Shown: one piece after another, positions 54,770 to 62,873 of the stretch | Position numbering within the stretch: position 1 is the first letter of the stretch | How the letters are laid out: each line of letters begins with the position of its first letter | IMG/VR virus record: IMGVR_UViG_3300050120_000361 | Coordinates: 124,001-188,000 of that record | DNA: 64,000 nucleotides | Strand: one strand, 5' to 3' | From: a virus | Position numbers and translations under genes: made by a program | Notes under the pieces: generated by a model | Databases searched by the model: none | Seen by the model: only the letters and a program-made list of their open reading frames with translations | Told to the model about the DNA's origin: nothing

Positions 54770-56590
54770 ATGAAACAGAACCTTAATACCGCTTTTTTGG
54801 GCCCAAACAGCTATCCTGCAGTGGTAGGCTCAATTTACGACGCTCTTAACGAGGCCGTATGCGACACCACAGCAGGAAACGAATTGGTCAGAGAGGCCAT
54901 TCAGAAAATGAATGAGTCCACTACCCCGGTATTGGACCTTAAGGATTTCACAACAAACGCCGAAAAGGTAGCACCGAACGACACCAAGCTAATGGACGTA
55001 ATCGACTTCGCCCGCAAGCAGGTGAAGGGGGGAGACCTGAACTGCCTGATAAACATAGCCAAGGAGGAGCACATCCAGGAGCAGAGCCGCACCGGCATGC
55101 CAACCCCGGAGGCTACAATAAAGAACTGGGAAGAGATAATGAACAAGCCATCGAGCGTAATCGAGGAGGGCATAAAGAACGGCCTGTTCAAGGGCCTTGA
55201 CTCCAAGCTTTACATGGAGCTTGAGAACATAATCTCCGAAGACGGAAAGAACAAGTCGAAGAACAAGGTGGTAGCCCCGCAGGACCACCACGAAGGCAAC
55301 GTGCTGAACGAGTCCGCCACGCTGCTGTCACCTACCGGCAATATAGCAATATACGCCCCAATTGGCGTTAGGATGGAGGACCCCAAAAACAACAGAATAC
55401 TGATGCTTACTGAGAACGCCGTGCTCACGTACGACCGCGAGAATGAGACGTTCTTCTCCCTGAACGAGAGTGAGTACAAGGACCTTAACATCCCTGACCG
55501 CCACCGCAGGCTGATGACCGCCCTGCAGACTCTTCCGTTCGACGCCGAGAAGCAGGTGTTCTCGCTTAACGAGTCATGGGATTTCGGCCTGTCCCTCAAC
55601 GACAACGGAGGAGTGGTACTTTCAAGGAACGGCAAGTCAACTGAGATGAAAAGCGAGGATGTTCCAAACTTCCTAATGGAGTCCATAGACATATACGCCG
55701 GAGAGAACAGCAACAAGAAATTCGACAGGGTGCGCTTCGCCGCGGATGCGGACAATTTCGTAATGCTAATGGAAAACCACGACAGGCTGCAGCGCCTTGA
55801 CAAGCTCCGCACCATACGCAACCTCGAGGACGGCAAGTACATCATGGTTGACACCCGCACCGAAATGGTCCCAGTGTTCATAACCTCCTCAGAGGGTCCG
55901 AAACTGTTCGAGTCGTACGAGGAGCTTACGCGCGAGGGCATGTCTGTGCTTAACGAGTCCGTTGAGGCGATATTCACGCCGCACCTTCAGCGAGAGCACG
56001 CGTTCTACAAGAACCAAAAGGAAATCATACGCACCCTGAACGAGTCGCAGCACGAGATAAACCACCTGATAAAGAAGACCACCAAGCTCCGCGACATGGC
56101 CGATGAGGACAGTCCGGCTATGGACCTCCTGAACGAGCAGGACGCCAAGCTGCGCGGCGGACTTGAAAAGAATATGAAGGCCCTTGACCGCGTGGTGAAC
56201 ATGGCCACCCCATACGGGATGTCGCTTAACGAGGCCGTGCAGTCAATAACCGTTACCGACTTTTCAGAGTACATTTCCACCACTCCGCTCACTCCCATAA
56301 AGGACGTGCTGACTGGGACAAAAATAGCGGAATTCGTTGCACGTCTGGGCAACACCGGAATGGTGCACGCGCTCGTGTCCGACGACATGAGCAACTACCT
56401 GCTGTGCTACCAGGACGCGAACACCGCGAATTGGGTAATAGACCTTTGGACGCCAATAGACGGCTATTCAGAGGAGTTCCAACAGAACAACTTCGCCGGC
56501 AGGGAAGAGGCATTGGGCTACGTTGAGAACATAAGCGAAGGAGTCGCAGCGGCGCTCAAGTCCGAACAGGCCCTCGCCAAAGCGGCTTAG
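54770..56590 (+). CDS. Protein with nine LNE/MNE motifs; possible prohead-protease substrate
   Basis: A 606-residue protein with no recognised fold. The tripeptide L-N-E (M-N-E once) occurs at residues 26, 47, 179, 231, 266, 394, 423, 454 and 486, followed by S or A in eight of nine cases. T4 prohead protease gp21 cuts after L/I-x-E, often before a small residue, so these look like processing sites. The protein could be a scaffold or core protein cut into pieces inside the head. It starts 12 bases after the polymerase half, so it may be on the same transcript. Alternatively the motif might bind a partner. Confidence 0.65.
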   Translation: MKQNLNTAFLGPNSYPAVVGSIYDALNEAVCDTTAGNELVREAIQKMNESTTPVLDLKDFTTNAEKVAPNDTKLMDVIDFARKQVKGGDLNCLINIAKEEHIQEQSRTGMPTPEATIKNWEEIMNKPSSVIEEGIKNGLFKGLDSKLYMELENIISEDGKNKSKNKVVAPQDHHEGNVLNESATLLSPTGNIAIYAPIGVRMEDPKNNRILMLTENAVLTYDRENETFFSLNESEYKDLNIPDRHRRLMTALQTLPFDAEKQVFSLNESWDFGLSLNDNGGVVLSRNGKSTEMKSEDVPNFLMESIDIYAGENSNKKFDRVRFAADADNFVMLMENHDRLQRLDKLRTIRNLEDGKYIMVDTRTEMVPVFITSSEGPKLFESYEELTREGMSVLNESVEAIFTPHLQREHAFYKNQKEIIRTLNESQHEINHLIKKTTKLRDMADEDSPAMDLLNEQDAKLRGGLEKNMKALDRVVNMATPYGMSLNEAVQSITVTDFSEYISTTPLTPIKDVLTGTKIAEFVARLGNTGMVHALVSDDMSNYLLCYQDANTANWVIDLWTPIDGYSEEFQQNNFAGREEALGYVENISEGVAAALKSEQALAKAA

Positions 56591-56638
56591 GATTTTACAC
56601 AAGAGGCCTTAGGGTCCGATAACAGATGATGACCAGAG

Positions 56639-57004
56639 ATGCCCCCTAAACCCGCAAAATCCAAGTCAAAATACTACATACCACCAGAGGAATTCCATGC
56701 AGAGTACAGGCTCTCCCAGGAAAAGGGAGAGCCCACGCGGAAACTGCTTCTGATGTTCGAAAAGATCGCCAAGCGGTACTCTACCAAGTTCAAGTGCGTA
56801 AACAAGCTAGACACGGACAGCTGCGTAAACTACGCGCTTACGGAGGCCTGGCTGAAGTGGGACAAGTACGACGAGACGCGCTCGAAGAACATATTCTCAT
56901 TCTTCACGGAAGTTATAAGCAACGACCTCGCGTACCACCACAACAAGATTACCAAGTACAAGGACCATATAAGCATTGACGTGCTTTTCGCAAACCACCA
57001 GTAA
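56639..57004 (+). CDS. Late-transcription sigma factor (gp55-like)
   Basis: A 121-residue protein, shorter than T4 gp55 (185). It contains C-V-N-Y-A-L-T-E-A-W-L-K-W-D-K-Y-D and then N-I-F-S-F-F-T-E-V-I (about residues 62-90). This sigma-2-like pattern, acidic helix then a N-x-F-S/A-x-F-T motif, is typical of gp55 and related small sigma factors. The C-terminus ends in a short hydrophobic patch (S-I-D-V-L-F), which might serve clamp contact (inference). The ATG at 56639 is preferred because the nearby ATG ATG (56627) frame stops after a few codons. The clamp and polymerase genes lie just upstream. Confidence 0.7.
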   Translation: MPPKPAKSKSKYYIPPEEFHAEYRLSQEKGEPTRKLLLMFEKIAKRYSTKFKCVNKLDTDSCVNYALTEAWLKWDKYDETRSKNIFSFFTEVISNDLAYHHNKITKYKDHISIDVLFANHQ

Positions 57005-57016
57005 TACTGACACGCA

Positions 57017-57667
57017 ATGATGCTCAACCCGGCCACCGACAAGTTTTTGTTGGAATTCTCGTCCGACTTCTTCCCGACCTCGCTAACGCAGAAGTACGAC
57101 AACTACATGTTCCACATGAACGGTCCTGTCAAGTACCTGCAGGCGCACATCATGGAGACCATCCAGAGCGTGAACATACCCGGATGGAACGTGCAGACCA
57201 CGGAGACTAAGGGGCTGAACAACCTACGCAACGTCCCTGGGGCCGGCATGGGGAACAGGCCTGGGCAGTTCCCATCCAATACGGTTAATAGAACCTTTGC
57301 GGGTTCGGCTCCGATAAACGAGATCGTGGACGGCAACATTGTGAACATCACCTTCAGGAACTCCATACTCAATTGGATGTACCTGTGGGAATGCCTCAGG
57401 GGCTACTACGACAGGACGCGTTCGCTTAACGAGTTCAGGATAACAATGACTATAATGGACGCTGCCGAGATACCGCTGCTTCAGTTCATTTTCTCCGACT
57501 GCTTCGTGGCTGTGATGCCCGGTCTCGAGTTCTCCTTCGCGCAGTCCTTCCGCGAGGCCAAGACCATAGACGCCGGCTTCATCTTCAACAAGATTGACGT
57601 GAACTTCATGATACCCGGCTTCAAGCTGTCAAACGCCCAGTACCCAATCAACCAGCCGCAGCAATGA
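57017..57667 (+). CDS. Tube-like or baseplate-tube connecting protein
   Basis: A 216-residue protein with a beta-rich pattern. The final third (S-F-A-Q-S-F-R-E-A, K-I-D-V-N-F-M-I-P-G) resembles the end of tube-type folds such as T4 gp19, gp48 or gp54, and its size fits a tube-initiator protein. An N-x-F region near 100-125 (T-F-R-N-S-I-L-N-W-M-Y-L-W) is aromatic-rich. It overlaps the next start by 4 bases. The assignment to gp48 or gp54 cannot be made without searching. Confidence 0.5.
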   Translation: MMLNPATDKFLLEFSSDFFPTSLTQKYDNYMFHMNGPVKYLQAHIMETIQSVNIPGWNVQTTETKGLNNLRNVPGAGMGNRPGQFPSNTVNRTFAGSAPINEIVDGNIVNITFRNSILNWMYLWECLRGYYDRTRSLNEFRITMTIMDAAEIPLLQFIFSDCFVAVMPGLEFSFAQSFREAKTIDAGFIFNKIDVNFMIPGFKLSNAQYPINQPQQ

Positions 57668-58110
57668 CCAATCAGACGTACATGGACATTGAGAACATGT
57701 TCATCGATAACATTGAGGACGTTCCAATCATAGACATTGTCAGGTACTCTCCGGACATGCCAATGGACGCGCTGATGTACAGGTACTACGGGGGCAACCC
57801 GATAGACGCGAACGGAGTTGACCAGACAATGCAGTACCTGCCGCTAGTCCTAACCTTCAACAACAGGCCGGACATTTCAAGGATAAACTACGGGGACCTG
57901 ATAAAGTTCCCGGACATTGCGGCTCTCATAGTCTCGATACTTACGCTGGACCTTGAGACCTCGCTTCCCGGCGTGGTGACCACGCAGCAGAACGCCGCGG
58001 TCACCCAAAACAGGACAAGCTCTGGAAACTCCACCACGGCCATGCCTAAGATAGGCGTCACGCTTCCGCAGGTTAACTACGACCAGACCACAGGCATAAT
58101 AACATTCTAA
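57664..58110 (+). CDS. Small baseplate-associated protein candidate
   Basis: A 148-residue protein starting inside the previous stop (ATGA). The N-terminal half is acidic with D-V-P-I-I-D-I-V-R-Y-S-P and M-D-A-L-M-Y-R-Y-Y; the middle has R-I-N-Y-G-D-L-I-K-F-P-D (about 77-88), recalling LysM-like or gp53-type adaptor segments. The C-terminal part is Thr/Ser-rich. The link with the tube-like gene before it and the hub-like gene after it suggests a baseplate adaptor, but this is context only. Confidence 0.4.
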   Translation: MTNQTYMDIENMFIDNIEDVPIIDIVRYSPDMPMDALMYRYYGGNPIDANGVDQTMQYLPLVLTFNNRPDISRINYGDLIKFPDIAALIVSILTLDLETSLPGVVTTQQNAAVTQNRTSSGNSTTAMPKIGVTLPQVNYDQTTGIITF

Positions 58111-58116
58111 CCGGAA

Positions 58117-59310
58117 ATGGCGATAATAGTAAAACCGACCATAGCCGTTGGAAACATACAGATACAAGCGGACCCAAACGCCGCCGAGTCTGTGCAGAAC
58201 ATTCTCGACAATTGGGGCGCAAGCATGCCTGTTGTCAAGATAAATGATTATCCGCTCGCCGCCGGCGAGCTTTTATCGTTTAGGCTGGACGTCAAGTTCG
58301 GCACCATACCGTCCTTCGGCATGGAGGTGTACGACTCGAACTACACGGTGCGGAAGGCGCTCAATGACACCATAATAGATACGGGCGTTGTGTTCATTGG
58401 GTACAGGAACTGGTACATCAAATTCAACGCTCTTTTCACGGTTTCGGTTTCTGACGCCGGGGACACCAACATAAACATTGACGGCATCGTGTGGGCGCCC
58501 GCGCTTCACGACAATTTCCAGGCGGGCTACACCAACAGGACCGTTCAGGACATACTCGCCGACATTTGCGGCAGAACCGGAACTGGCCTGTTTACGGTCA
58601 ACGGCCCAAAGCTGTCGCAATCGCTGGATAACTGCCTTAATGCGAGCTGGAAGGGACTGAATTTCCTGAACTTCGTAGTCAACAAGTACACCAATTGCCT
58701 TTGGGCAATGGACCCAATGTACACGTTCCACGTGGTGGATTGGGAGCAGCTCCAGAGCCAGCCTCTTGACCAGTACACTCTCGGCGAAAAGGGCGCTATT
58801 GTTCCGGCAACGGACATGGTGCTCACCACGCACCTCTGGCCGGACGACACGGACTCTGGAAAGCTGATGGTAAAGTGGTTCACGATAAACACCAATTTCG
58901 GCAAGGCTAACATAGACACGCCGCTTTCCATGGCCACGTACTTTGAGGGAGGGCAGAACGGAACGGACGAGGTAGACGAGGACACCACGGACCAGTTCGG
59001 CACATCGGCGGCGAAGGCCAACTCGTTCTACGGCTTCAAGGCGCAGCACCACCCGTTCCACAATGAAATGGCCGCCAAGCTGATAGCTGGTAAGAGCATA
59101 ACCTGCGAGATGGAGAACATAATATACGAGATAACGCCGTTCTCTCAGGTGAATTTTGAGGCTTGGCTGCCGCAAAGGAACGACACACCTACGGTGATGG
59201 ACACCGAGAACTCGGGGCGCAAGACCGTTATAGGCTACGCGTTCCACTTCAACAGGAAAACCGACACTACGCTGTATCCGATAGTGCGCCAGACAATTGA
59301 TTTGGTCTGA
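58117..59310 (+). CDS. Baseplate hub protein (gp27/VgrG-N-like)
   Basis: A 397-residue protein with an N-terminal beta domain (P-A-A-G-E-L-L-S-F-R-L-D, about residues 46-60). A middle segment with V-Q-D-I-L-A-D-I-C-G-R-T-G (about 142-154) recalls gp27-type hub proteins, where a similar helix closes the tube-like domain. The remainder is beta-rich. Hub trimers form the base of the tube and carry the puncturing spike; no gp5-like spike was seen nearby. The gene sits among other baseplate candidates. Confidence 0.55.
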   Translation: MAIIVKPTIAVGNIQIQADPNAAESVQNILDNWGASMPVVKINDYPLAAGELLSFRLDVKFGTIPSFGMEVYDSNYTVRKALNDTIIDTGVVFIGYRNWYIKFNALFTVSVSDAGDTNINIDGIVWAPALHDNFQAGYTNRTVQDILADICGRTGTGLFTVNGPKLSQSLDNCLNASWKGLNFLNFVVNKYTNCLWAMDPMYTFHVVDWEQLQSQPLDQYTLGEKGAIVPATDMVLTTHLWPDDTDSGKLMVKWFTINTNFGKANIDTPLSMATYFEGGQNGTDEVDEDTTDQFGTSAAKANSFYGFKAQHHPFHNEMAAKLIAGKSITCEMENIIYEITPFSQVNFEAWLPQRNDTPTVMDTENSGRKTVIGYAFHFNRKTDTTLYPIVRQTIDLV

Positions 59311-59341
59311 CGGGACAGGAAAACAACAATATACCGTAAGC

Positions 59342-59350
59342 GGTAAATAT
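59342..59350 (+). promoter_or_regulatory. Candidate late promoter (GGTAAATAT)
   Basis: A TAAATA motif lies about 20 bases before the start at 59370 and does not overlap a stop codon. A short TACCG/CGGTA hairpin (59330-59345) immediately precedes and partly overlaps it. Confidence 0.35.
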
Positions 59351-59369
59351 ACTTAATAAGAATTTCAAC

Positions 59370-60515
59370 ATGGAACAGAACCTACTATTGGTAATTGAGG
59401 GCTATAATCAGGTAATCGCCTCTTTCAAGAACAGAACGGACGTGCTTAACGGGCTTGCTTTGGCTTGGACCGGCGGCAATGACCGAGCATTGCCCGAGAA
59501 CACGCCAGTAGGAATTGGCGACGGGCTCGGAACCACCGGCTACTGCGTGTCAGCGTCAGAATGCCTGCTCAACGACGAGATATTCAAAATGTACCTTGAG
59601 TTCCGCAAGGCCAAGGCCAAGCTCATATCCATCGACATCAAGGAACAGTACTACGGGTACTGCTACAACGGCTCGCAGAACAAGTGGCATACGGCCATAC
59701 TCGTAGAGGAAAGCGGCATAAACCTGATTGTGGACGTAACGTGCAGGCAGTTCGGCGACCAGTTCATAGACAAGGACGTTTGGGACTTCCCTTCATGGGA
59801 ATTGGCGCTCCGCAGCCCCAACTGCAAACACGCCATAAGCGACAGGATTGACTATCCGGGCGGAATAGTGCCGATACACAAGGCCGCTTCAAGGGTTTCA
59901 GACCTCGACAGGATAGACCTGCTTGACGCCATGCACGACATAACCAACATAGACTCTGATGACCGCCAGGTGCTTTCCGGGTTCCTTCTCGGCAAAATGG
60001 GCGTGCTTAACGCGCGCATGCTGGTTGGCAACATAACGGTTGAGGACTACCGGTACATAGACAACTTGGGCAAGCTGCTGCAGAAGATGCCCTTCGACAC
60101 CATAAACGAGGGCTATTCGGTGCTTTCCTTCGAGACCAAGGCCGCCGCCAAGGCGTGGCTTAAGCTGTTCCTTGAGGGCCGCGGCAAGCTGCCGACCTAC
60201 ATTCTCGTTTCGCAGTCGGTTGAGGCCTCTTGCCAGCTGAACGGCTACGACGAGTGGGACGTTAACATCGCTTACAAGTCGGCCGCCAGCGCGAATAGGA
60301 CCTATTTGGTGTTCCGCTTCGGCGAGCTCTACGGCATCAAAACGGCTTGGCTCAGGAACTCAAAAATACTCGTCCCTTTCGGCATACAGCTGCCTTTCAA
60401 GCCTGAAAACATAATGAACGGAGGCGCCGCCATAGACGGCAACAAGCGGGCGGATGGAACCCTCGACCGCGAGACGAACGCGATATTCGTGACACTGGAG
60501 AACAAGACTTATTAG
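59370..60515 (+). CDS. Papain/transglutaminase-fold protein with Cys-His-Asp triad
   Basis: A 381-residue protein. Residues 56-64 read T-G-Y-C59-V-S-A-S-E, then K-W-H107-T-A-I-L, then I-V-D122-V-T-C-R-Q127-F. This Cys-His-Asp order with a following D-V-T-x-x-Q-F is typical of transglutaminase-like and papain-like cysteine peptidases or amidases. The C-terminal half (about 180-380) has no recognised motif. It may process virion proteins, act on the cell wall, or modify a host protein on delivery. It is flanked by the hub gene and the head-completion gene, a structural setting. Confidence 0.55.
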   Translation: MEQNLLLVIEGYNQVIASFKNRTDVLNGLALAWTGGNDRALPENTPVGIGDGLGTTGYCVSASECLLNDEIFKMYLEFRKAKAKLISIDIKEQYYGYCYNGSQNKWHTAILVEESGINLIVDVTCRQFGDQFIDKDVWDFPSWELALRSPNCKHAISDRIDYPGGIVPIHKAASRVSDLDRIDLLDAMHDITNIDSDDRQVLSGFLLGKMGVLNARMLVGNITVEDYRYIDNLGKLLQKMPFDTINEGYSVLSFETKAAAKAWLKLFLEGRGKLPTYILVSQSVEASCQLNGYDEWDVNIAYKSAASANRTYLVFRFGELYGIKTAWLRNSKILVPFGIQLPFKPENIMNGGAAIDGNKRADGTLDRETNAIFVTLENKTY

Positions 60516-60518
60516 GGC

Positions 60519-61010
60519 ATGGATAGGAGGATATTGCGAAGACTGTCCAATGTCCATAAGTCTAAACCACAGCAGAAGACAAGGGGCTTTGTGACAGGCG
60601 ACTTCGCCAAATTCAATCCAAAGAAGTATGTCGGGCAATTGCCAATAACCTACCGTTCAAGCTACGAGCTCGCTTTCATGTTCAAGATGGAAGCCAACAG
60701 CAATGTTAAGGCTTGGGCTGCTGAACAGGTGATAATACCATACCTTCTAAAGGAAAAGCGGGGAAACGAATTCGTTGACGTCAGACACAACTACATAACG
60801 GACGCCACCGTTTGGCTGATTAACGATGAAAAGTACATCTGCGAGATAAAGCCGCTGGCGTTCACGCCGCTCAACGAGTCGCAGCTGCGGAACAGCTACG
60901 TGCACTACAAGAACGGACAGAAATGGAAATACGCCATGCTTTGGTGCAAACAGAACGGCTACACCTTCAAGCTAATAACTGAAGAGACGCTGAAAACCAA
61001 AATATTCTAA
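60519..61010 (+). CDS. Head-completion nuclease (gp4-like, PD-(D/E)XK)
   Basis: A 163-residue protein. Y-R-S-S-Y-E50 leads to V-K-A-W-A-A-E69, a strand with I-P-Y, then T-D95-A-T-V-W-L and C-E109-I-K111. This arrangement fits the PD-(D/E)XK nuclease core seen in T4 gp4 (gp50/65), the protein that completes heads and trims DNA ends. The start is 4 bases after the previous stop. It also holds one L-N-E-S site (residues 118-121). Confidence 0.75.
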   Translation: MDRRILRRLSNVHKSKPQQKTRGFVTGDFAKFNPKKYVGQLPITYRSSYELAFMFKMEANSNVKAWAAEQVIIPYLLKEKRGNEFVDVRHNYITDATVWLINDEKYICEIKPLAFTPLNESQLRNSYVHYKNGQKWKYAMLWCKQNGYTFKLITEETLKTKIF

Positions 61011-61032
61011 CAACCACAACAATCATAATTAT

Positions 61033-61563
61033 ATGAAAATAGCCAAAAAATCAGGAAATGTCGTACTGACCCACCTGACGCAGAATGAGGTTTACGGACT
61101 GCTTAAGTGCCAGATACCAATTCACCTTATATTCATGGACCTTAACGGCACCTTCGTGCAGGAGAAGACCATGAGCCTTTCAGACAGGTTGTTCGATGGC
61201 GTTCAAAAGATACTCGTCAACGAAGAGGAGTGGGAGTACAAGGCGCTTATCGCGGAAATAGGCCAGGTAATGCACTCGGGCCTGAGCCTCGGAGTGATGC
61301 TGACAATACAGGACTTCAAGGACCACGAACCGCTCATATCCATTGTTGGCTCATTGAAGCAAGACGTGGTCAATTCCGCAGTGCGCATAGAGTACGGCAA
61401 GGAGGTGTTCTGCGTGACCAACAGGCCGTTCGCCAACGGAGACTCCGATAAACTTTTTTATTACGCGGGCAACGACAGCATACTCGCCTTTGTCGAGGAG
61501 GGGCCTGTGCTCATAACCGACAACGTGCACGTCACTTCCGTTCAGGACGTGCTGTGCGATTAG
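61033..61563 (+). CDS. Unknown small protein
   Basis: A 176-residue mixed alpha/beta protein with a hydrophobic segment near residues 24-36 (L-K-C-Q-I-P-I-H-L-I-F-M-D) and a conserved-looking N-G-D-S-D-K-L-F-Y-Y-A-G near 135-146. No family is recognised. It lies between head-completion and fibre-type genes and stops with TAG. Confidence 0.5.
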   Translation: MKIAKKSGNVVLTHLTQNEVYGLLKCQIPIHLIFMDLNGTFVQEKTMSLSDRLFDGVQKILVNEEEWEYKALIAEIGQVMHSGLSLGVMLTIQDFKDHEPLISIVGSLKQDVVNSAVRIEYGKEVFCVTNRPFANGDSDKLFYYAGNDSILAFVEEGPVLITDNVHVTSVQDVLCD

Positions 61564-61600
61564 TCAATTATTTTAAGGAAACAAACAAAAACATACGGAA

Positions 61601-62017
61601 ATGAACAAGAAGAACATCAGCGAGCTGGAGGTAATGGTCCAGCTGGGCATACCAACCGGCCCGACAAACCCGACAACCCCGAAGGCGAACCAGATAGACG
61701 GCGTGAACCGCGCCTACCTGTTCTACAACAAGACCCTGGGAGGTCTGCAGATTTGGAACGGCACGGCATGGGTTAGCTTCGCGGGAACCGTAACTTCGGG
61801 AAACACGGTGAAGGCCGTGAAGTCAACAACCGCTGCCGACGGAACCGCAACGGCGTTCGCGTTCCCGGACAACATACTCGCGGGTACCGAGGAGATTTAT
61901 GTCGCGGGCCTATTGAAGGACCGCACAACGGACTACGCGGTTGCCACCAACACAGTGACATTCACTGTGGCTCCGACAAACGGCCAAAAAGTGCTCGGGA
62001 GCTACCAGAAGGCGTAA
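61601..62017 (+). CDS. Small fibre-tip-like protein
   Basis: A 138-residue protein. The N-terminal half has R-A-Y-L-F-Y-N-K and I-W-N-G-T-A-W-V (about residues 37-58), a fibre segment. The C-terminal half (about 70-138) has G-T-E-E-I-Y-V-A-G-L-L and T-D-Y, which matches the last 70 residues of the 3040-residue fibre (G-T-E-E-V-F-V-N-G-L-L and T-D-Y). The same tip module is therefore present twice. It may be a fibre tip, chaperone or decoy of that fibre. Confidence 0.65.
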   Translation: MNKKNISELEVMVQLGIPTGPTNPTTPKANQIDGVNRAYLFYNKTLGGLQIWNGTAWVSFAGTVTSGNTVKAVKSTTAADGTATAFAFPDNILAGTEEIYVAGLLKDRTTDYAVATNTVTFTVAPTNGQKVLGSYQKA

Positions 62018-62033
62018 TCACAAAATATAGCTG

Positions 62034-62861
62034 GTGCGTTCCAAAAAGAAACCAATAACGCTTGAGGAATACATCAAGCAGCAGGCCAAAAAGGAAAAGG
62101 CTGGAAAGGCCGCAGGGACAAGGGCGGACTTCTTCAAGGAGAAGTACGCCCAATCCATTAAAGACGCGAGCGGCAACGAAAACCTTGAGAAGCTCATCGA
62201 TGACTACGACATCAAGGTCGGAAAGTACTCGTTGCGCACGAAGATAAGGAACAACCCATGGGTGAAGGCGGGCAGGCCCGCGTCCAAGGCCCTTGAGTGG
62301 CTCTTCAAAACGGTGTTCAAGAACCCGGAAACCTACAGGTACAAGCAGAACCTGCTCGCACAGGGGCAATTGTTCTTCTTCGAGTACAAGAACCCTAAGT
62401 ACAAGAACACTGCCAAGCTACCCTGGTTTGACAAGTACCCTCTGGTGCTTTCGCTCGGTCCGGTTGTGACCAAGCTCGGGGTCAGGAACATAGGCTTCAA
62501 CCTCCACCTGCTTCCGCCAAAGGTGCGCATAGTCGTGCTGTGCCACATATTCGAACTCTACAAGCGCTTCTACAGGTACCAGATATTCTACAAGAAGCAG
62601 GGCGCCGTGCAGATAAAGTACCAGTACATCATAAAGTCACTGGACAAGTTCGGCGCGGGCTTCGCGGTAAGGATGTACATCCCTGCGCGTCAGAACGTAA
62701 TCGTTGTCTTTCCCTTCAGGGAGTGGCACAAGGCCATATTCCTGCCGAGTCGCGGTTACGATTCGATAAAGGCCGCCAAGCTTATACAGCTTTGGCTGAA
62801 GTACGTTAGGGCCCGCAAGTTCAGCACGAGTCCGAACATCAACTGGAACACTAACATATAG
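62034..62861 (+). CDS. Probable DNA-end protector protein (gp2-like)
   Basis: A 275-residue basic protein with a GTG start at 62034. No ATG gives a better start, and the leader is A-rich. The body includes L-P-W-F-D-K-Y-P-L-V-L (about residues 128-138), I-G-F-N-L-H-L-L-P-P (about 153-162) and a basic C-terminal region with W-H-K-A-I-F-L-P. This is the pattern I associate with T4 gp2-type DNA-end protector proteins. In T4 gene 2 is next to gene 4, and a gp4-like gene lies 1 kb upstream here. The call rests on memory of the pattern. Confidence 0.55.
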   Translation: MRSKKKPITLEEYIKQQAKKEKAGKAAGTRADFFKEKYAQSIKDASGNENLEKLIDDYDIKVGKYSLRTKIRNNPWVKAGRPASKALEWLFKTVFKNPETYRYKQNLLAQGQLFFFEYKNPKYKNTAKLPWFDKYPLVLSLGPVVTKLGVRNIGFNLHLLPPKVRIVVLCHIFELYKRFYRYQIFYKKQGAVQIKYQYIIKSLDKFGAGFAVRMYIPARQNVIVVFPFREWHKAIFLPSRGYDSIKAAKLIQLWLKYVRARKFSTSPNINWNTNI

Positions 62862-62873
62862 CAAAGACAATTC

